Source of the DNA: Candidatus Woesearchaeota archaeon UBA153
GTDB taxonomy: Archaea; Nanobdellota; Nanobdellia; Woesearchaeales; UBA525
Length of the DNA stretch: 8,457 nt
NCBI GenBank assembly: GCA_002503705.1
Contig: DASH01000079.1
Location: forward strand, 1 to 8,457
Direction of reading: 5' to 3'
Part shown: one piece after another, positions 4,330 to 8,457 of the stretch
Numbering within the stretch: position 1 is the stretch's first letter
Layout: the number at the start of each line of letters is the position of its first letter
The notes under the pieces: generated by a model
What the model was told of the DNA's origin: nothing
What the model saw: the letters and a program-made list of their open reading frames with translations, nothing else
Database searches by the model: none
Program-made: the position numbers and the translations under genes

Positions 4330-4464
4330 GGGGTCGCTGTTCTCAGCGGAAAACGCGTTCGGGCCGGTCACGTTGCGGGTTGTACTACCATTCTAGGAAC
4401 GTCATATGAGGACGGTCTTAGCTATGGTGCTCTCTTGACGGTGCCGTCGGGCGCGTCGTGGTTT
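4330..4464 (+). other. Transcribed leader before tRNA-Asp, no gene recognised
   Basis: This stretch lies between the strong promoter and the first tRNA. It has short self-complementary pieces (CGTC/GACG around 4400-4414, GACGG/CCGTC near 4437-4448) but no tRNA, no clear C/D or H/ACA boxes and no credible reading frame. It may be only a leader removed by RNase P, or an unrecognised small RNA. Confidence 0.4.
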
Positions 4465-4538
4465 GCCCCGATAGTGTAGTCGGACTATCATGCGGCCCTG
4501 TCGAGGCCGCGACCCGGGTTCGAATCCCGGTCGGGGCG
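4465..4538 (+). tRNA. tRNA-Asp (anticodon GTC), no intron
   Basis: Acceptor GCCCCGA (4465-4471) pairs with TCGGGGC (4531-4537), with discriminator G4538, the usual Asp identity base. The anticodon stem CGGCC/GGCCG (4493-4497/4505-4509) encloses CTGTCGA with anticodon GTC at 4500-4502. The T-arm is CCGGG/CCCGG around TTCGAAT. CCA is not encoded. Confidence 0.95.
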
Positions 4539-4696
4539 TCGGAGGCGTCGTGTCTCCGAAGCCACGAACGGTCGAGTGCTCGGCACGAAGAGACTGGTCG
4601 CGGCGAGCGGTACTGGATTGGTACCAGATGAGAGAGACTTAGGCCGTTGCGGACCGGTACTTCCGAGGGAGCCGAGGAAGTCCGGACCACGAATGT
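4539..4696 (+). other. 158-nt structured spacer between tRNA-Asp and tRNA-Lys
   Basis: No gene is recognised, but hairpins fill the spacer: TCGGAG/CTCCGA directly after tRNA-Asp, GGTAC/GTACC (4609-4613/4621-4625), and a long one at 4651-4688 just before tRNA-Lys. It looks transcribed together with both tRNAs. Either it is a folded spacer removed by RNase Z and RNase P, or it holds a small non-coding RNA. I could not fit it to H/ACA, C/D, 5S, SRP or RNase P RNA. Confidence 0.45.
4651..4688 (+). repeat. Strong imperfect hairpin before tRNA-Lys
   Basis: From the outside in: GG/CC, an A-A mismatch, CCGG/CCGG, a small TA/T internal loop, CTTCC/GGAAG, and an 11-nt loop that begins and ends with GA, allowing tandem sheared G-A pairs. 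It ends eight bases before the mature tRNA-Lys. Confidence 0.6.
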
Positions 4697-4793
4697 GGGC
4701 CGGTAGCTCAGGTTGGTAGAGCAGCGGACTTTTACCGACGCGTCAGCGTCGGAGGAGATCCGACGGTCGCGAGTTCAAATCTCGTCCGGCCCA
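4697..4793 (+). tRNA. tRNA-Lys (anticodon TTT), intron-containing
   Basis: Acceptor GGGCCGG (4697-4703) pairs with CCGGCCC (4786-4792), discriminator A4793. The D-stem is GCTC/GAGC (4706-4709/4719-4722), and the T-arm GCGAG/CTCGT surrounds TTCAAAT. The anticodon TTT is at 4731-4733. The anticodon stem GCGGA/TCCGA (4724-4728/4759-4763) has one G-A mismatch at its outer end. Removing a 23-nt intron leaves 74 nt. CCA is not encoded. The 3' end lies 25 nt before the rpoH start codon. Confidence 0.94.
4735..4757 (+). other. tRNA-Lys intron, 23 nt, canonical bulge-helix-bulge
   Basis: The intron follows position 37. The fold is textbook: central helix CTTT (4729-4732) with GAGG (4752-4755, including G-U pairs); 3-nt bulges TAC (4733-4735) and AGA (4756-4758), each cut after the second base; outer stem CGACG/CGTCG (4736-4740/4747-4751) with a 6-nt loop. 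Confidence 0.92.
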
Positions 4794-4805
4794 TTCCGAG
4801 CGTTT

Positions 4806-4810
4806 GGAGG
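4806..4810 (+). promoter_or_regulatory. Shine-Dalgarno site of rpoH
   Basis: GGAGG eight bases before the ATG at 4819 decides the start against an in-frame TTG at 4804 that would overlap this site. Confidence 0.85.
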
Positions 4811-4818
4811 ATGTTCAC

Positions 4819-5112
4819 ATGGCGGTCAAGAAGAGTTCTCGAACGAAGAAGAGCACGAGCGTCCCTGCCGAGGAGATGGCATTTGAGCCGTGGAAGCACG
4901 CCCTCGTCCCGTTGCACGAAAAAATGACGGAGAAGGAGTCGAAAGCGGTCTTCGAGAAGTACCACCTGCGCATGCACGAGCTGCCGAAGATCAACAGCAG
5001 CGATCCCGCGCTGCGCAACCTGAACGCGAAGCCGGGCGACCTCATCAAGATCACGCGGAAGAGCCCGACGGCGGGCACGACCGTCTTCTACCGGGGTGTT
5101 ATCGATGAGTAA
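4819..5112 (+). CDS. rpoH: DNA-directed RNA polymerase subunit H (RPB5 C-terminal homologue)
   Basis: A 97-aa protein whose last 75 residues are the RpoH domain: HALVP (27-31), the YHLRMHELPKI strand, DPALRNLNAKPGDLIKI (62-78), SPTAG (82-86) and YR (91-92). RpoH sits in the lower jaw of archaeal polymerase near downstream DNA and corresponds to the C-terminal part of eukaryotic RPB5. The first 20 residues are an extra basic, Lys/Ser-rich extension compared with the usual 75-85 aa. First of the rpo genes; its stop overlaps the rpoB'' start by 8 bp (ATGAGTAA), implying coupled translation. With no clear promoter after tRNA-Lys, it is probably transcribed from the tRNA promoter. Confidence 0.97.
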   Translation: MAVKKSSRTKKSTSVPAEEMAFEPWKHALVPLHEKMTEKESKAVFEKYHLRMHELPKINSSDPALRNLNAKPGDLIKITRKSPTAGTTVFYRGVIDE

Positions 5113-6628
5113 ACAGCCAGTGAGAGAGCAACAGTCCGCGTGGATCGACGACGCGGGCCGCGTCCTCATCAAGAAGTTCTTTGAGGAGATGGGCGTCGTC
5201 AAGGCGGACATCGACAGCTTCAACAACTTCGTCGAGAAGGAGCTGCAGCTCATCCTTGAGGAGAACAAGGTCATCGAGCCGACGATCATCCCGAGCAACG
5301 TGGACGAGTTCAAGATCACGCTCGACAAGATCTGGGTCACCAAGCCGGAGATCACGGAAGCGGACGGCAGCACGCGGAACGTCTACCCCGTCGAGGCGCG
5401 CATGCGCAAGCTCAGCTACGCCGCGCCGATCTTCCTCGAGGTGAGCGCGCACATCAATGGCGTGCAGCGCGAGAGCTTCAAGACGCAGATCGGCAGCCTG
5501 CCCATCATGCTGAAGAGCCGGAACTGCCACTTGTGCACCCTGCCGAGAGAGCAGCTCATCGAGAAGGGCGAGGACCCTGACGATCCGGGCGGGTATTTCA
5601 TCATCAACGGCACCGAGAAAGTCATCGTGGACATCGAAGACCTCGCCTCGAACCGGTTCTTCACCGAGGAGAATTCGACGGGAGTCTCCCCGTACTCCGG
5701 GAAGATCTTCAGCGAGCACGGCAGCTACCGCATCCCGCACGAGATCGAACGCCTGAAGGACGGCCTGTTCTACTTGACGTTCACGCGCGTCAAGCGCATC
5801 CCGCTCGTGCCCGTCATCAAGGCGCTCGGCCTCACGAAGGACGAGGAGATCATGCAGGCGATCGGCCTCGAGGAGAGCAGCGACGTCATCATCAACCTGT
5901 ACGACTTCGTCGAGATCAAGAATGAGGAGGACGCGCTCGACTATATCAGCAAGCGCGTGGGCATCAGCCAGACGCGCGACGTCCGCCTCGAGCGCATGGC
6001 GGAGATTCTCGACAAGTACCTGCTCCCGCACGTGGGCCTCGAGCCGGAGTACCGCTTGTTGAAGGCGTACAACCTGTGCAAGTACCTCAAACAGTACGTG
6101 CGCGTCGTCAACGGCGAAGTCCCCGTGGACGACAAGGACCATTACATGAACAAGCGCTTGAAGATGAGCGGCGAGCTCCTCGCTGAACTCTTCCGCGTCA
6201 ACATCAAAGTGCTCATCGGCGACATGCTGTACAACTTCCAGCGCATCGTCAAGCGCGGCAAGTTCCCCAGCATCAAGGTGATCATCCGCGAGAAGCTGCT
6301 CACGCAGAAAGTGTACAGCAGCCTCGCGACCGGCGCGTGGGTCGGCGGCCGGACGGGAGTCTGCCAGCGCATGGAGCGCTTGAACTTCCTCCAGGCGATC
6401 AGCCACCTCCAGCGCGTCGTCAGCCCGTTGAGCAGCACGCAGGAGAACTTCGAGGCGCGAACGTTGCACGCGACGCACCTCGGCCGTCTCTGCCCGTCGG
6501 AGACGCCGGAAGGAACGAACATCGGGTTGCGCAAGAACCTCGCGCTCCTCTGCCGGCCGAGCCAACCGCTCGACGAGGAGGGCGTGTACCAAGAGGTGAA
6601 ACGCCTCGGCCTCAACGTGGCGAAGTGA
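5105..6628 (+). CDS. rpoB2: DNA-directed RNA polymerase subunit B'' (N-terminal half of the second-largest subunit)
   Basis: A 507-aa protein corresponding to the protrusion, lobe and fork of RPB2. Seen in order: a CHLC pair (141-144), GYFIINGTEK (163-172), DKDHYMNKRLKMSG (343-356), GGRTGVCQRMERLN, then ARTLHATHLGR with CPSETPEGTNIGL (463-475) at the fork. It ends at VKRLGLNVAK, the usual place where the split archaeal B subunit breaks. Length fits B'' proteins. The ATG at 5105 is preferred over an in-frame GTG at 5096 because it overlaps the rpoH stop in the common ATGAGTAA arrangement. It works as one unit with the B' product encoded 58 nt downstream. Confidence 0.97.
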   Translation: MSKQPVREQQSAWIDDAGRVLIKKFFEEMGVVKADIDSFNNFVEKELQLILEENKVIEPTIIPSNVDEFKITLDKIWVTKPEITEADGSTRNVYPVEARMRKLSYAAPIFLEVSAHINGVQRESFKTQIGSLPIMLKSRNCHLCTLPREQLIEKGEDPDDPGGYFIINGTEKVIVDIEDLASNRFFTEENSTGVSPYSGKIFSEHGSYRIPHEIERLKDGLFYLTFTRVKRIPLVPVIKALGLTKDEEIMQAIGLEESSDVIINLYDFVEIKNEEDALDYISKRVGISQTRDVRLERMAEILDKYLLPHVGLEPEYRLLKAYNLCKYLKQYVRVVNGEVPVDDKDHYMNKRLKMSGELLAELFRVNIKVLIGDMLYNFQRIVKRGKFPSIKVIIREKLLTQKVYSSLATGAWVGGRTGVCQRMERLNFLQAISHLQRVVSPLSSTQENFEARTLHATHLGRLCPSETPEGTNIGLRKNLALLCRPSQPLDEEGVYQEVKRLGLNVAK

Positions 6629-6673
6629 GACTCCTGAACATCGCATCGAACACTGCATGAAACTGCACGCTTC

Positions 6674-6681
6674 AAGGTGAT
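6674..6681 (+). promoter_or_regulatory. Shine-Dalgarno site of rpoB'
   Basis: AAGGTGAT, complementary to the 3' end of archaeal 16S rRNA, lies five bases before the ATG at 6687. A strong separate site fits a gene that does not overlap its upstream neighbour. Confidence 0.85.
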
Positions 6682-6686
6682 ACCGC

Positions 6687-8457
6687 ATGACTGACGTCTT
6701 CATGAACGCGAGATTCATCGGCACCGTCACGAACGGGGCCGAGTTCCGGAAACAGTTGATCGACGAGCGCCGCACGGGCAAGCTTCCCGAGCAGCTCAAC
6801 CTGTTCTACGACAGCCGCCGCGACGAGCTGTTCCTCGAGACGAGCCCGGGACGCGCGTTGCGCCCCGTCATCGTCGTCAAGGAGGGGAAGCCCGCGCTGA
6901 CCGAGCGCCACGTCGAGCAGTTGAAGAAGAACGAGCTCGCGTGGAGCGACCTCGTCAAGCAAGGAGTCGTCGAGTATCTCGACGCCGCCGAGGAGGAGAA
7001 CGCGCTCGTCGCCCTCCAGCCGGAAGACCTCACCACGGACCACACGCACCTCGAGGTGAGCGCGGTCGACATCGTCGGCATCACGACCAGTCTCGTGCCG
7101 TTCGCGCACCACAACCACGGCGCGCGCCTCATGCAGGGGAGCAAGAATCAGAAGCAGGCGATCGGGTTCTACGCCGCGAACTACTACACGCGCCTCGACA
7201 TGGACACGAACCTGCTCCACTATCCGCAAGAGCCGGTCGTCCAGACGATCATCAACGATGTCATGGAGACGTGGAAGCACCCGCACGGCCAGAACGTCGT
7301 CGTCGCGGTCATGTCGTACAAGGGGTACAACATGGAGGACGCGATCATCATCAACAAAGCGAGCATCGAGCGAGGCCTCGGCCGCGCGACGTACTTCCGA
7401 CCGGTCGCGACGGAAGAGCTGCGGTACAGCGGCGGCCTCGTCGATGAGATCGGCATCCCGGACAAGGACACGAAAGGGTATCGCACGGAGCACGACTACC
7501 GGTTCCTCGAGCCGGACGGGATCATCTCGCCGGAAGCGAGGGTCGCCGAGGGCGACGTCATCATCGGCAAGACGAGTCCGCCGCGCTTCTTGAGCGCGAT
7601 GGACGAGTACAACCTCGCGACGAACTATCGTCGCGAGTCGAGCATGAGCTTGAAGCACGGCGAGGAGGGCCTGGTCGACTTCGTCGTCATCACGGAGAAC
7701 GACGAGGGGAACAAGCTCGTCCAGGTCCGGCTGCGCGACGAGCGCATTCCGATGATCGGCGACAAGTTCACGAGCCGTCACGGCCAGAAAGGCGTCATCA
7801 GCCTCGTCGTGCCGGAGAACGACATGCCGTTCAGCGCGACCGGCATCAAGCCGGACATCATCTTCAACCCGCACGGCATCCCGTCGAGGATGACGGTGAG
7901 CCACATGATTGAATTGATCGCGGGCAAGACGGGCGCGCTTTCCGGCCGCAAGATCGACGGCACCATCTTCAACGCTGAGAAAGAGACCGACCTCCGCCAA
8001 GAGCTCTTGAACCTCGGGTTCAAGGAGAGCGGCGTCGAGATCCTCTTCAGCGGCGAGACCGGCATGCCCTACTTGAACAAGATCTTCGTCGGCAACCAGT
8101 ACTACTTGCGCCTCAGACACATGGTGAAGAACAAGGTGCACAGCCGCGCTCGCGGCCCCATCCAGCTCCTGACGCGCCAACCCACCGAGGGCAAGGCGAA
8201 AGAGGGCGGCCTTCGCTTGGGTGAGATGGAGAAGGACACCTTCATCGCGCACGGGGCGTCGTTGCTGCTCAAGGAGCGCTTCGACAGCGACAAGGTCATC
8301 GTTCCCGTCTGCGAAGAGTGCGGCCTGATCGGCGTGTATGACGCGCGCAAGGACAAGCACTACTGCCCGATCTGCGGGGAGAACGCGGAAGTGAGCGAGA
8401 TCGAGATGAGCTACGCGTTCAAGCTCCTGCTGGACGAGATGAAGAGCATGGGTATAG
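6687..8457 (+). CDS. rpoB1: DNA-directed RNA polymerase subunit B' (C-terminal half of the second-largest subunit), cut by the window edge
   Basis: The frame is open from 6687 through the right edge: 590 residues seen, probably lacking only about ten. Landmarks: GYNMEDAIIIN (213-223), the active-site-proximal motif GDKFTSRHGQKG (358-369), NPHGIPSRMTVSHM, HSRARGP (485-491), LTRQPTEGKAKEGGLRLGEM, and a zinc-binding pair CEEC (542-545) and CPIC (560-563) of the clamp region. The end YAFKLLLDEMKSMGI matches the family C-terminus. With B'' it forms the equivalent of bacterial beta and eukaryotic RPB2, holding the hybrid-binding domain and wall. All expected motifs are intact. The next gene, outside the window, would normally be rpoA1. 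Confidence 0.97.
   Translation, partial: MTDVFMNARFIGTVTNGAEFRKQLIDERRTGKLPEQLNLFYDSRRDELFLETSPGRALRPVIVVKEGKPALTERHVEQLKKNELAWSDLVKQGVVEYLDAAEEENALVALQPEDLTTDHTHLEVSAVDIVGITTSLVPFAHHNHGARLMQGSKNQKQAIGFYAANYYTRLDMDTNLLHYPQEPVVQTIINDVMETWKHPHGQNVVVAVMSYKGYNMEDAIIINKASIERGLGRATYFRPVATEELRYSGGLVDEIGIPDKDTKGYRTEHDYRFLEPDGIISPEARVAEGDVIIGKTSPPRFLSAMDEYNLATNYRRESSMSLKHGEEGLVDFVVITENDEGNKLVQVRLRDERIPMIGDKFTSRHGQKGVISLVVPENDMPFSATGIKPDIIFNPHGIPSRMTVSHMIELIAGKTGALSGRKIDGTIFNAEKETDLRQELLNLGFKESGVEILFSGETGMPYLNKIFVGNQYYLRLRHMVKNKVHSRARGPIQLLTRQPTEGKAKEGGLRLGEMEKDTFIAHGASLLLKERFDSDKVIVPVCEECGLIGVYDARKDKHYCPICGENAEVSEIEMSYAFKLLLDEMKSMGI

Noticed and set aside
4406..4438. 10-codon frame (MRTVLAMVLS) in the tRNA-Asp leader, a possible leader peptide
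   Set aside because: Only a weak AGGA lies upstream, and a frame this short is expected by chance; a leader peptide before a tRNA makes little sense.
4404..4440. C/D-box small RNA suggested by ATGAGGA and CTTGA
   Set aside because: Both boxes deviate from consensus and are too close together for a guide; no terminal stem is seen.
4674..4685. GAGGAAGTCCGG, similar to the conserved GAGGAAAGTCCGG of RNase P RNA
   Set aside because: One A is missing, the bases are engaged in a local hairpin, and the sequence downstream is tRNA-Lys and rpoH with no partner conserved region.
5099..6799. 566-codon open frame on the minus strand opposite rpoB'', and a similar 562-codon one at 6672-8360 opposite rpoB'
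   Set aside because: They mirror highly conserved polymerase genes, and their products are low-complexity Asp/Leu/Val/Arg/Ala/Glu strings. Strong G/C third-position bias removes antisense stop codons, which produces such shadows.

Overview
The window is archaeal chromosomal DNA. The evidence is the RNA polymerase genes rpoH, rpoB'' and rpoB' (the B subunit split in two), two tRNA genes with introns at the archaeal anticodon-loop site, TATA boxes placed about 25 bp before leaderless starts or tRNA genes, and no encoded CCA. The chromosome is G+C rich with strong G/C-ending codon use (hand count 41/60 G+C at 2041-2100). I cannot fix the lineage. The split B subunit and small hypothetical proteins suggest a euryarchaeal or DPANN-type archaeon, and that is only a guess.

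Left part (1-1424): an intron-containing tRNA-Tyr gene is followed at once by a 1,074-bp A+T-rich island (261-1334; hand count 13/60 G+C at 541-600). The island ends in perfect 15-bp inverted repeats and is flanked by a 14-bp direct repeat made of the last 4 nt of the tRNA plus the next 10 nt. It carries one gene, a free-standing B3/B4 domain (PheRS-editing-like) protein, and no transposase. This is the most interesting object in the window: a cargo-bearing, apparently non-autonomous transposon with a target duplication and target site like those of casposons.

Middle part (1425-4223): a 56-aa Cys/His-rich protein with a RING/PHD-like ligand pattern; a DEAD-box RNA helicase with a long hairpin-rich 5' leader and a disordered RGS-rich tail; a convergent two-gene minus-strand unit (a 45-aa unknown protein, then an 81-aa membrane SHOCT protein); and a divergent leaderless 176-aa gene of unknown function.

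Right part (4224-8457): a strong promoter, a 110-nt leader, tRNA-Asp(GTC), a 158-nt hairpin-rich spacer, tRNA-Lys(TTT) with a 23-nt canonical intron, then rpoH, rpoB'' and rpoB'. rpoB' runs off the right edge only a few codons before its expected end. The tRNA-Lys gene ends 25 nt before the rpoH ATG with no convincing promoter between, so tRNA processing may generate the 5' end of the RNA polymerase mRNA. Translation signals in this operon are clear: GGAGG before rpoH, an 8-bp stop/start overlap into rpoB'', and AAGGTGAT before rpoB'.
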